This document shows, piece after piece, positions 51,155 to 58,756 of a stretch of 58,756 bases of DNA. Origin of the DNA: Candidatus Chloroploca mongolica (GTDB lineage Bacteria > Chloroflexota > Chloroflexia > Chloroflexales > Chloroflexaceae); contig NZ_SIJK02000004.1 of the NCBI RefSeq assembly GCF_004762035.2, positions 146,772 through 205,527 on the forward strand, written 5' to 3'. The notes beneath the pieces are model-generated. The model did not search any database. It saw nothing but the letters and a program-made list of their open reading frames with translations, and had not been told where the DNA came from. How positions within the stretch are numbered: position 1 is the first letter of the stretch; every line of letters begins with the position of its first letter. The translations under genes were made by a program, and so were the position numbers.

Positions 51155-52120
51155 CTATTGTGGGCGAAAGGTGCAGGTTTTACGATCAACCGGGGTCTTC
51201 AACCCTTTGAGCCAGCCCTGTGCAAAGGCGATGGCGCGATTGAAGACTGGTGGCCGTTGGAAGCGCCTGAGTGAACTCAGGGTTGGACCGATGATGACGC
51301 GCCACAGCTCGCATCCGCAGACGAGCAGCATCGCGGGGTGCCCACATTTCAACAGCTTGGCATAGATCGCTGCCATACCAAAGATGTAGCGCTTCATCAG
51401 GGTGCGCCCATCGGCATGACTCCGAAAGCCGTAATGCTCAACTGAGATATCCTTTGTGCGATAGATGGTGAAGCCACGCAGGAGTGAGCGCAGCGCTGCA
51501 TCGGTCTCCCACGCACTTCGAAACATCGAGCCTGATCCGAGGTGTTCATCAATGCCGCCGATCGCAAGCATCATCGAACGTCGCATTGCGACGCCGGCTC
51601 CGATCCCGGTATTGCCGCCTCCTGCCGCGCACCAATCACGAATGCTGTTGATCGTGCGATTACGGTCGGCAAGGCTGATGGTAATCCAGCCAAGCTCGCT
51701 ATCGTGGGGGGCAGCGACAACATCACAAAAGACCATGGCGGCCTTGGGATGGGCCTCAAGTGCCTGCATCATGTCGCTGACCCAGGTGGGCGAGACGACA
51801 CAGTCGTCATCGGTCATCACGAGATACTCGGCTCGCGCTGCATTAATGCCAATGTTGCGCGCCAGACCAACCCCTACCCCTGCGGTGCGGACATAGCGCA
51901 GGCGCAAGTCGTTACTCAGGTGCTGCATGATCTGTTCCGAGGCATCACTGTCACTCTGATCAATGACCAGGAGTTCAAAGTTGGTGTGGGTGCTGGCTAG
52001 AACTGACTCGGTTGCACGGAGTAAATCCGATGCCCGGTTCCGTGTACAGATAACGACCGAGACCTGAGTCACTGGATCGCTTGCTGAAGTGGAGGCGGAA
52101 GTGAAAGATTGTGTGAGCAT
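51155..52120 (-). CDS. Family 2 glycosyltransferase
   Basis: A 321-residue GT-A fold transferase: VSVVICTRNRASDLLRATES (nucleotide-sugar binding start), FELLVIDQSDSDASE, ARAEYLVMTDDDCVVSPTWV (the DXD metal motif as DDD), and GGIDEHLGSGSMFRSAWETD (the ED-like acceptor/base region). It adds a sugar from a nucleotide donor to an acceptor, perhaps a surface glycan or lipid. The ATG at 52120 is my choice; a GTG at 52162 would add 14 residues. TATAAT on the minus strand (52213-52218) is a probable -10 upstream. It has no other glycan genes around it. Confidence 0.88.
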   Translation of the reverse strand: MLTQSFTSASTSASDPVTQVSVVICTRNRASDLLRATESVLASTHTNFELLVIDQSDSDASEQIMQHLSNDLRLRYVRTAGVGVGLARNIGINAARAEYLVMTDDDCVVSPTWVSDMMQALEAHPKAAMVFCDVVAAPHDSELGWITISLADRNRTINSIRDWCAAGGGNTGIGAGVAMRRSMMLAIGGIDEHLGSGSMFRSAWETDAALRSLLRGFTIYRTKDISVEHYGFRSHADGRTLMKRYIFGMAAIYAKLLKCGHPAMLLVCGCELWRVIIGPTLSSLRRFQRPPVFNRAIAFAQGWLKGLKTPVDRKTCTFRPQ

Positions 52121-52260
52121 GGCATGGTTCCAGTCTCGTGCCACACCATTGTGGTGAGTCACGTCATAGGGGAAGTGGGGCTACGTCCCGGCTTCCATGT
52201 GCCGTTAGCTCAATTATACGGTATCGTGCAACCAGGACGCTATGGTTCGTTCAGGTATGA

Positions 52261-52959
52261 TCATGCTTGCGTATGCCGTCGCTGGGCAAAATGCCGTCGT
52301 ACTGCCGATCCACTCGATCCACGTACGAGCGAACGTGCTAGCGCAATCGCATGAACCTGCTCTGCGCCGGCGGCCAGCAATGCTTCGGCGCATGCCGAGA
52401 GGGTGGCCCCGGTGGTGACAACATCATCAATCAGGATGACGCGGGCCGGTGGTCGACCCGGGCCATGCCAGAAGAAGGCTCCGGCGACATTGCCCTGACG
52501 TGCTTCGCGATTCAGACGGGCCTGATGCCCTGTGTCACGTTCGCGTTCGAGCCCCCGGTTGCAGACTGGTATGCCCCAGCATAGGCCGAGACTGTTTGCG
52601 AGTTCTTCGGCCTGGTTGAAGCCACGCTCGCTCAGGCGCTCTGGGTGCAGGGGAACCGGGATCAGGGCGTCAGCTTCGGGTGGGGTGAGTGTGGTCGCTA
52701 AGGCCTCGGCCAGCACGCCACCCATCCGCCGTCGGCCTCGGTATTTCAGGCAGTGAATTGCCCGCCGTGCGGTTTCGTCGTAGATCCAGCCGACCTGGAT
52801 GCTCACGAGATCGGTTGGTACCGCCATCGTTGGGTATGCCTGCAACGTCGCTCGACAGTTGCCACACAGTAAGTTGCCCCTCTCTCTGCACACAGCACAA
52901 TGATCGGGGAAAAAGAGGGCGAAAAGATGTTGATAGATCTGGTTGAGCCACTGTTTCAT
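52261..52959 (-). CDS. comF: ComF-family phosphoribosyltransferase-like protein
   Basis: A 232-residue ComF protein: an N-terminal four-cysteine zinc knuckle (PDHCAVCRERGNLLCGNC) followed by a PRT-fold domain with ALIPVPLHPERLSERGFNQA and the PRPP signature VILIDDVVTTGATLSACAEA. ComF (GntX-like) is needed for DNA uptake in naturally competent bacteria; the exact biochemical role, possibly at the ComFA translocase, is unresolved. No other competence gene is adjacent. It diverges from the methylmalonyl-CoA mutase gene across a 114-bp gap. Confidence 0.93.
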   Translation of the reverse strand: MKQWLNQIYQHLFALFFPDHCAVCRERGNLLCGNCRATLQAYPTMAVPTDLVSIQVGWIYDETARRAIHCLKYRGRRRMGGVLAEALATTLTPPEADALIPVPLHPERLSERGFNQAEELANSLGLCWGIPVCNRGLERERDTGHQARLNREARQGNVAGAFFWHGPGRPPARVILIDDVVTTGATLSACAEALLAAGAEQVHAIALARSLVRGSSGSAVRRHFAQRRHTQA

Positions 52960-53023
52960 GCTCTTTGTACCGCCTGGCTCGCAAAAAAGATGCGCGACTC
53001 AGCCGCCTGTCGATTGGACGTGT

Positions 53024-53029
53024 TACAAT
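53024..53029 (+). promoter_or_regulatory. -10 element of the mutase gene
   Basis: TGT-TACAAT, 44 nt before ATG 53074; GGAGGATC provides the ribosome site. No clear -35. Confidence 0.45.
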
Positions 53030-53073
53030 AAGAAAAAGCATCTTGGCCTGGCTATAGTCTGGAGGATCAACGC

Positions 53074-54747
53074 ATGGTTGAGGAAAAAGAAGCAGTGCAG
53101 GCAGCACAGGCGCGCTGGGAACAAGAGACGCTCTGGCCGACGCTCGAACGTACGCCCGAGCGGGATGTGCGGTTTATGACGACGAGTAGTGCGCCCATCG
53201 AGCGCCTCTATACGCCACTCGATCTGCAGGATAATGACTATCTGCGTGATCTTGCCCATCCCGGTGAGTATCCTTATACCCGTGGGGTGCATCCCACAGG
53301 GTATCGCGGTAAGATCTGGACGATGCGCATGTTCGCTGGCTTTGGTACCGCCGAAGAGACGAATGCTCGTTTCAAGTATCTGCTCAGCCAGGGCCAGACC
53401 GGGTTGTCGATCGCGTTTGATATGCCGACCCTCTATGGCCGCGATACCGATCATCCGCTAGTAGAGGGTGAGTTTGGTAAGTGTGGGGTGGCGATCTCGT
53501 CACTCGCCGATATGGAACTCCTGCTGGATGGCTTGCCCCTTGATCAGGTCTCAACGTCGATGACGATCAATTCACCTGCCGCAATGATCTGGGCAATGTA
53601 TCTTGTCGTGGCCGAGCAGCGCGGCATTCCCTGGTCGAGTCTCCGTGGGACGACCCAGAATGATATCCTCAAGGAGTATATCGCTCAGAATGAGTATATC
53701 TTTCCGCCTGAACCCAGTATGCGGCTGGTGGTGGATACGATTGAGTTCGGGAGTACGTATGTGCCGCAGTGGAATCCGGTCAGTGTGAGTGGGTATCACA
53801 TCCGTGAGGCCGGCAGTACGTCGGTGCAAGAACTTGCTTTTACGCTGGCTGATGGACGGGCTTATGTCGAGGCCTGCCTTGAGCGTGGGCTCGATATTGA
53901 TGATTTTGCGCCCCGGATCTCGTTCTTCTTTAATGCGCATAATGACTTTTTTGAAGAGATCGCCAAGTATCGCGCCGCCCGCCGGATCTGGGCTCGGTTG
54001 ATGCGTGAGACCTATGGGGCCAAAAAAGAACGTTCCTGGTGGCTCCGTTTCCATACGCAGACTGCCGGTTGCTCGTTGACGGCGCAGCAACCCGAGGTCA
54101 ATATCGTTCGCACGGCGGTCCAGGCCCTCGCGGCTGTCCTCGGTGGTACCCAGAGTCTCCACACGAATTCAATGGATGAAGCCCTGGCGTTGCCCAGCGA
54201 GAAGGCCGTGACGATTGCCTTGCGTACCCAGCAGGTCATTGCCGCCGAGAGCGGCGTGACCAATACGGTTGATCCGCTCGGGGGAAGCTATTTTGTTGAG
54301 GCGCTGACCGACCGGATGGAACGCGAGACAAATGAGTATTTCAAGGCGATCTATGATCAGGGTGGCGTGATTGCCGCTATTCGCAATGGCTATTTCCAGC
54401 AGGCAATTGCCGATGCGGCTTACCGCTATCAGCAAGAGATTGACGATGGTGAGCGTGAGGTGATCGCCGTCAATGCGCATACCGTCAAAGCGCCGATCGA
54501 GGTGCCGATCCTCGAAATGGATCCCGAAGGCGAGCGCAAGCACCTTGAACGCCTCAATCGCGTGCGCCGTGAGCGTGATCAGGCGCTGGTTGCCCAACGC
54601 CTTGCCGAGCTACGGGCTGCTGCTGAAGGCACCGACAATACTATGCCGGCCATCCTCAACTGTGTGCGTGCCTACTGCACCGTCGGCGAGATGTGCGATG
54701 TGCTCCGCGAGACCTTCGGCGTCTACCAGGAGATGCTCGTTGTCTAG
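53074..54747 (+). CDS. mcmA1: Methylmalonyl-CoA mutase, large (catalytic) subunit without B12 domain
   Basis: A 557-residue catalytic TIM-barrel subunit: [40 protein letters not shown], the substrate block [59 protein letters not shown] and [20 protein letters not shown]. It ends without the C-terminal cobalamin-binding domain (no DxHxxG), so a separate small B12-binding subunit must exist elsewhere, as in archaeal-type mutases. It interconverts (R)-methylmalonyl-CoA and succinyl-CoA, in propionate metabolism or, in Chloroflexaceae, in the 3-hydroxypropionate bicycle. The gene stands alone here. Confidence 0.94.
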   Translation: MVEEKEAVQAAQARWEQETLWPTLERTPERDVRFMTTSSAPIERLYTPLDLQDNDYLRDLAHPGEYPYTRGVHPTGYRGKIWTMRMFAGFGTAEETNARFKYLLSQGQTGLSIAFDMPTLYGRDTDHPLVEGEFGKCGVAISSLADMELLLDGLPLDQVSTSMTINSPAAMIWAMYLVVAEQRGIPWSSLRGTTQNDILKEYIAQNEYIFPPEPSMRLVVDTIEFGSTYVPQWNPVSVSGYHIREAGSTSVQELAFTLADGRAYVEACLERGLDIDDFAPRISFFFNAHNDFFEEIAKYRAARRIWARLMRETYGAKKERSWWLRFHTQTAGCSLTAQQPEVNIVRTAVQALAAVLGGTQSLHTNSMDEALALPSEKAVTIALRTQQVIAAESGVTNTVDPLGGSYFVEALTDRMERETNEYFKAIYDQGGVIAAIRNGYFQQAIADAAYRYQQEIDDGEREVIAVNAHTVKAPIEVPILEMDPEGERKHLERLNRVRRERDQALVAQRLAELRAAAEGTDNTMPAILNCVRAYCTVGEMCDVLRETFGVYQEMLVV

Positions 54748-54856
54748 GGTTTGCTCCGCTGGTTGCCCAGGCTCGTTAGGCTGGCCTGGGCAACCGTGTC
54801 GTGGAGATTCCTGAGAACCGCAGCCCCCCAACCCTCCAATCCAAGAGCCTCTGTGC

Positions 54857-54862
54857 TACAAT
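54857..54862 (+). promoter_or_regulatory. -10 element of clpC
   Basis: TGC-TACAAT within CTCTGTGCTACAATA, identical to the 15-mer before the gene at 43190. It lies 42 nt before the clpC ATG. Confidence 0.5.
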
Positions 54863-54904
54863 AGAAATGTCCGCTCCTAAAAGAAGATAGATGAGGAAAA
54901 TCCT

Positions 54905-57385
54905 ATGCGATTAGAGCGCTTCACCGAAAAGGCGCAAGATGCATTTCAGACTGCTCAGGAAATTATGCAAGAGCAGCACCATACTCAGCTAGATGTCGAA
55001 CACGTTTTCCTGGCGATGTTGCGCCAGAAGGATGGTCTTGCTCAACGTACCATGGTGCGTTTGCAGGTGGAACCTGAGGTCATTTCGCAGCGTGTTGAGC
55101 GTGAACTTGAGAAATCCCCCAAAGTTTATGGTCAATATGGTTTTGATAATCGTGTCTATGTTACCCCGCGAACCCAGCGCCTGGTGAAGCGTGCCGAAGA
55201 AGAGGCCGCTCGCCTTGGTGATAAGTATGTCGGCATTGATCATTTGCTGATTGCGCTCAGTGGTGAACGTGAAGGTGCGTCGGCGCGCATTCTTAATAGT
55301 TTCAATATCGATCAGGAACGGGTCTATCAGGCGCTGATGGAGATCCGAGGTTCCCAGCGTTCCGATGATCCTACCGCCGAGAGTCGCTATGAGGTGCTGG
55401 AGAAGTACAGTACCGACCTTACCCAGATGGCGCGCGAAGGCAAACTCGATCCGGTCATTGGCCGCGAGTCAGAGATTATCCGCGTGATCCGCATTCTTTC
55501 GCGGCGCACCAAGAATAATCCTGTACTCGTCGGCGAAACCGGGGTTGGCAAGACGGCCATTGCCGAAGGTTTGGCGCAACGCCTTGTCAGTGGTGATGTT
55601 CCACCAACCCTGCGTGATCGCAAGCTGCTCGCGCTCGATCTCGCCGGGATGGTGGCTGGCTCGAAGTTCCGTGGTGAGTTCGAAGAGCGTCTCAAGGCGG
55701 TGATGGAAGAGGTGCGGAGTGCGCAGGGCAAAGTGCTGCTCTTTATTGATGAATTGCATACCGTTGTTGGTGCCGGTGCCGCCGCCGGTAGCATTGATGC
55801 CAGCAATATGCTCAAGCCAGCCCTGAGCCGCGGTGAGATCCAGGTTGTCGGGGCGACGACGATTGATGAGTATCGCAAGCATATCGAAAAAGAAGCCGCC
55901 CTCGAGCGCCGCTTCAGTCCCGTTTTTGTCGAAGAACCGGATCTCGAAACGACGCTGTTGATGCTGCGGGGTTTGCGTAAACGCTATGAAGATCATCATC
56001 AGTTGACGATTAGCGATGATGCGCTCAATGCGGCCGTTCATCTCTCTAGTCGCTATATCAATGATCGCTTTTTGCCCGATAAGGCGATTGATTTGATTGA
56101 TGAAGCCAGTGCCAAGTTGCGCATTGATATCTTTGCGATGCCGACTCCGCTCAAGGAGAAAGAAGCTGAGTTGCACCGTTTGCAACACGAAGAGGAGGAG
56201 TCTGGCGCACGGCGTGAGTATGAAAAGGCTGCGTTGCTGCGTGCGCAATTCCTCGCCTTGCAGAACGAGTTTGATCAAGAGCGCGAAGCCTGGCTCAAGT
56301 CGGCAAACCTTGATGAAGTTGTTGATGATGAGGATGTGGCTCAGATTGTTTCGAGTTGGACAGGGGTGCCTGTCAGTCGGATGCTCGAAACTGAACGCGA
56401 AAAGCTTGTCCATATGGAGGAACGCCTCCACGAGCGGGTGATTGGTCAGCACGAAGCAATTGTTGCCCTCTCTGATGCGATCCGTCGTGCCCGGAGTGGC
56501 CTGCGTGATCATCGTCGCCCTATCGGCAGCTTTATTTTCGTTGGACCTACTGGCGTCGGCAAGACTGAGCTTGCCAAGGCACTCGCTGAGTTTCTGTTTG
56601 ATAGCGATGATGCCCTGACTCGTGTTGATATGAGTGAGTTCCAGGAGCGCCACACGGTTAGTCGGCTGATCGGGGCCCCTCCTGGTTATGTTGGCTATGA
56701 TGAGGGTGGGCAGTTGACCGAGAGTATCAGGCGGCGTCCGTATCAGGTGGTGCTCTTTGATGAGATCGAGAAGGCGCACCCCGATGTCTTCAATGCTTTG
56801 CTCCAGGTGCTTGATGATGGTCGCCTTACCGATGGGCAGGGACGTACGGTTGATTTCCGCAATACCGTCATCATCATGACCAGCAATGCCGGCACCGAGC
56901 ATCTGCAGGGCGCTAGTATCGGATTTTCGGCAGGAAGTCGTTCGTCGAAAACCGTTGATCTGAACGAGGCTCGCAAGAAGGTTTTTGATGCGATGCGCCA
57001 GACCTTCCGGCCCGAGTTCCTCAATCGTATCGATGACACGATTCTCTTCCATCCGTTGACGATGGAGGATCTGACCTGTATCGTTGATCTCCAGATTGCC
57101 GAACTCGTTGAGCGTCTCCGTGAACAGAAGATTGCGCTGAGCCTCACGAGTGATGCCAAGGAGTTTCTGGTCGTCGAGGGCTTTAATCCAGTCTATGGTG
57201 CTCGTCCGTTGCGCCGGACGATTCAGCGCCTCGTTGAGACACCGATCTCGCGTGAGTTGTTGCGTGGCATCTTCAAGGAAGGTGACGCGATTGAGGTTGA
57301 CCTTGAACATGGTCAACTCGTTTTCCATCGCGGCGATGTGCTCACGATCGAGACGACACGCTCGACGGAACCGATGGGTGCGTGA
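54905..57385 (+). CDS. clpC: ATP-dependent Clp protease ATP-binding subunit ClpC
   Basis: An 826-residue Hsp100 unfoldase. Two Clp N-repeats (about 1-145, [20 protein letters not shown]), AAA+ 1 with [13 protein letters not shown] and [20 protein letters not shown], a short middle region with a UVR-like motif ([20 protein letters not shown]) that marks ClpC rather than ClpB, and AAA+ 2 with [19 protein letters not shown]. An IGF loop (GASIGFSAG) fits docking to ClpP. It unfolds substrates for degradation. GAGG 8 nt before the ATG is a good ribosome site. No ctsR/mcsAB precedes it. Confidence 0.97.
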   Translation: MRLERFTEKAQDAFQTAQEIMQEQHHTQLDVEHVFLAMLRQKDGLAQRTMVRLQVEPEVISQRVERELEKSPKVYGQYGFDNRVYVTPRTQRLVKRAEEEAARLGDKYVGIDHLLIALSGEREGASARILNSFNIDQERVYQALMEIRGSQRSDDPTAESRYEVLEKYSTDLTQMAREGKLDPVIGRESEIIRVIRILSRRTKNNPVLVGETGVGKTAIAEGLAQRLVSGDVPPTLRDRKLLALDLAGMVAGSKFRGEFEERLKAVMEEVRSAQGKVLLFIDELHTVVGAGAAAGSIDASNMLKPALSRGEIQVVGATTIDEYRKHIEKEAALERRFSPVFVEEPDLETTLLMLRGLRKRYEDHHQLTISDDALNAAVHLSSRYINDRFLPDKAIDLIDEASAKLRIDIFAMPTPLKEKEAELHRLQHEEEESGARREYEKAALLRAQFLALQNEFDQEREAWLKSANLDEVVDDEDVAQIVSSWTGVPVSRMLETEREKLVHMEERLHERVIGQHEAIVALSDAIRRARSGLRDHRRPIGSFIFVGPTGVGKTELAKALAEFLFDSDDALTRVDMSEFQERHTVSRLIGAPPGYVGYDEGGQLTESIRRRPYQVVLFDEIEKAHPDVFNALLQVLDDGRLTDGQGRTVDFRNTVIIMTSNAGTEHLQGASIGFSAGSRSSKTVDLNEARKKVFDAMRQTFRPEFLNRIDDTILFHPLTMEDLTCIVDLQIAELVERLREQKIALSLTSDAKEFLVVEGFNPVYGARPLRRTIQRLVETPISRELLRGIFKEGDAIEVDLEHGQLVFHRGDVLTIETTRSTEPMGA

Positions 57386-57386
57386 T

Positions 57387-57457
57387 GCGTGAGGGTGCGT
57401 ACGTAGAAACGGCCAGCAAAGCTGGCCGTTTCTACGTACGCACCCTCACGCTTTTTT
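57387..57457 (+). terminator. clpC terminator, perfect 31-bp stem plus T6
   Basis: Arms 57387-57417 and 57421-57451 are complementary over 31 bp with AAA loop and top CCAGC-AAA-GCTGG, followed by TTTTTT. The longest perfect stem of the window and a textbook intrinsic terminator, starting one base after the stop codon. Confidence 0.95.
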
Positions 57458-57602
57458 ATGGATTACAAATCTGTCATAATCGTACTAGAATGATAAAAAA
57501 GAGCAGACAACAAGGCCTTTTTGCGGTACACTTATCGTTATAAATCACTTGACGCATATCTTCTACGTTTTGCTATGGCAATGAAGCCCCAGTGAGGTGT
57601 AT

Positions 57603-58664
57603 GTGCAGACGGTTCCTACTACCAAGCCTATGTCAAAGCGCAAGAGTCGTACGATCCGTCTGCATCAAGCTCTCGAAGGCTATGGTCTTTTCCTCGCCGC
57701 AGCCCGTGATGCTGATCCTTTGCCCAGACTCCGCGATCTCGCATGCGATTGGATGCATGCAGAAGAAGTTGTGATCCATATCCCCGCTGGATTGGCTCCC
57801 CTCCACTGTAACGATAGCAACAAAATATGTGGTTCGATTCAGATCGGAAGACAGGTTGTTGGTGCGATTGAAGTCTATCGTTCGCATCCGTTTGATGAGG
57901 ATGATCGGGCCTTACTTGCCACGCTCGGCAAGATGATTGGCGCTGCGCTTGAACACCATTCATTGCAAAGCCAGATCGCATCGCACTCGCTTGAAGCGCG
58001 GGCTTATAGTGACACGCTTGATCGCTTGCTCGATTTTGGTCGTCAGGTCGTTCGTGGTGCGGCCACTCCCCTTGAGTTGGCAATCCTTATTGTCTCCCAG
58101 ATCCCTGTCATGGTCAGTGGCGATCGTGCTTCCCTTTTGTTGTTACCTGATGAAACGGGCGATGAACCGATCCTGGTGTTGAGTGATGGTACCCTGACGA
58201 CAACCGAACGTGCGGTTCAGGTGAGTGAGCAGGGGCTCGTTGCTATGGTGCTCCGCGATCGCTTGCCGATCATTATTGATGAGACTGATACTGACCGTCG
58301 CTGGCTCAGTCTGCCTATGCAGCAGACTGATACTCCGACCCGTTGTGCGATGGCCGTTCCGTTACTCTGGGGGAGTCACGCCGTTGGTGTGCTGACGGTG
58401 ACAACTTCGCAGAGTCGCCTCTTTAGTCCGACCCACCTTAATCTCCTCGAACTTGTGACATGTCATGTCTCGCTCGCGGTTCACGCGGCGCTCCTCGATG
58501 CTCGCATCGCCGCGACCGCAGCAACGATGGGGGCCATGGCAACGTATCTCGAAACGGCTCTCCAGGCTATCCAGGCTGGTGATGTGACTGCCCTGGCAAC
58601 GGTTGGTGCCGTCGTCGAACGGTTGCGCAACGAACAGCAGAGTCTGCTCGCCAAAGCTTTGTGA
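57603..58664 (+). CDS. GAF-domain protein
   Basis: A 353-residue soluble protein with two GAF-like regions: a short degenerate one (about 15-120, containing ICGSIQIGRQVVGAIEVYRS) and a clearer one (about 140-300: VSGDRASLLLLPDETGDEPI and MAVPLLWGSHAVGVLTVTTS). A coiled helix ends the chain. No kinase, cyclase or HD output domain follows, so it could be a partner or a ligand-binding module of another signalling protein. The start is uncertain: GTG 57603 has GAGG 5 nt upstream; GTG 57597 and ATG 57630 are alternatives. A TTGACG occurs at 57549 without a good -10. Confidence 0.75.
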   Translation: MQTVPTTKPMSKRKSRTIRLHQALEGYGLFLAAARDADPLPRLRDLACDWMHAEEVVIHIPAGLAPLHCNDSNKICGSIQIGRQVVGAIEVYRSHPFDEDDRALLATLGKMIGAALEHHSLQSQIASHSLEARAYSDTLDRLLDFGRQVVRGAATPLELAILIVSQIPVMVSGDRASLLLLPDETGDEPILVLSDGTLTTTERAVQVSEQGLVAMVLRDRLPIIIDETDTDRRWLSLPMQQTDTPTRCAMAVPLLWGSHAVGVLTVTTSQSRLFSPTHLNLLELVTCHVSLAVHAALLDARIAATAATMGAMATYLETALQAIQAGDVTALATVGAVVERLRNEQQSLLAKAL

Positions 58665-58756
58665 CCCAACGCTTTGTCGCCGTGTTGTAACTTCTGTTCC
58701 TCACAGGGCTGATGCAAAGTCAGAGTCAGCAGCGGCAACCGACACCATGTGAACAC
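58665..58756. other. Right edge, no gene seen
   Basis: 92 bp after the GAF gene with no ribosome site followed by an ORF and no obvious hairpin. Confidence 0.4.

Noticed and set aside
55469-57328. 619-codon open frame antisense to clpC
   Set aside because: Exact shadow of a clear ClpC gene; no ribosome site and no recognisable domain. It is open because of codon bias.
1-58756. tRNA, rRNA, riboswitch or prophage genes
   Set aside because: Looked for T-loop signatures, rRNA-like stretches, integrases and transposases; none seen.

Overview
The window looks like a chromosomal stretch from a Chloroflexota bacterium, most likely Chloroflexales (the Chloroflexus/Oscillochloris/Roseiflexus group). 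The reasons are the moderately high GC, a nusA-ylxR-infB cluster with a Gly/Arg-rich IF-2 N-terminus, a type 2 (FMN) IPP isomerase, a B12-domain-less methylmalonyl-CoA mutase large subunit, a Bacillus-like SOS box, and many extracytoplasmic lipoproteins and solute-binding proteins. The placement is an inference from gene content, not from a marker-gene comparison. I saw no tRNA, rRNA, CRISPR array, transposase or phage gene, so this is mostly core genome with lineage-specific genes set into it.

Layout. 1-2350 (minus): infB (cut by the window edge), ylxR and nusA behind a roughly 250-nt leader. 2366-2694: palindromes, a previously overlookable 46-codon membrane ORF and a two-tier hairpin. 2916-7432: a three-gene ABC-2 export operon whose first gene is a large secreted/membrane protein. 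7499-8341: lexA divergent from a ROK kinase, with an excellent SOS-type promoter. 8339-15905: a long plus-strand run of ROK kinase, FecR-like protein, acpS, nnr (NADHX repair), pyrimidine phosphorylase, FmdB zinc ribbon and class III aminotransferase, then a histidine-kinase-like protein. 17231-19531: idi2 and recF. 19662-26443 (minus): malQ, a maltose-type ABC importer (two permeases and a lipoprotein) and its LacI regulator. 26605-31442 (minus): a CNNM/CorC protein, tpiA, an M50 protease and a secreted beta-propeller protein. 31783-36041: an AI-2E permease, secG with a family 5 solute-binding protein, and an FAD oxidoreductase. 36132-42165: a fused MFS/spermidine-synthase-like protein, a PAS histidine kinase, a CBS protein and ruvB. 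42235-46495: an orphan amino-acid-type binding protein and a 1101-aa degenerate helicase. 46500-52959 (mostly minus): RraA-like, AAC(3)-like, amidase, a DinB-SCP2 fusion, a membrane protein, a glycosyltransferase and comF. 53074-58664: methylmalonyl-CoA mutase, clpC and a GAF protein.

The most unusual item is the 1101-aa protein at 43190-46495. It follows the full motif order of an MrfA/YprA-type SF2 helicase, but the Walker A and DExH catalytic residues are gone. It then carries about 350 residues of proline-rich sequence with a perfect 120-bp higher-order tandem repeat, and ends in a PcrA/UvrD-like Tudor domain. Other notable signals are an 86-bp tandem duplication that copied the shared terminator and both gene tails between recF and malQ, through a GGTCGA microhomology; a family of very long perfect terminator hairpins that all share the core CCAGC-WWW-GCTGG; and a window-wide extended -10 promoter class (TGN TATAAT).

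Limits: everything here was read by eye from sequence. Family names rest on recognised motifs; no database search was run, and RNA folds were judged by complementarity only.
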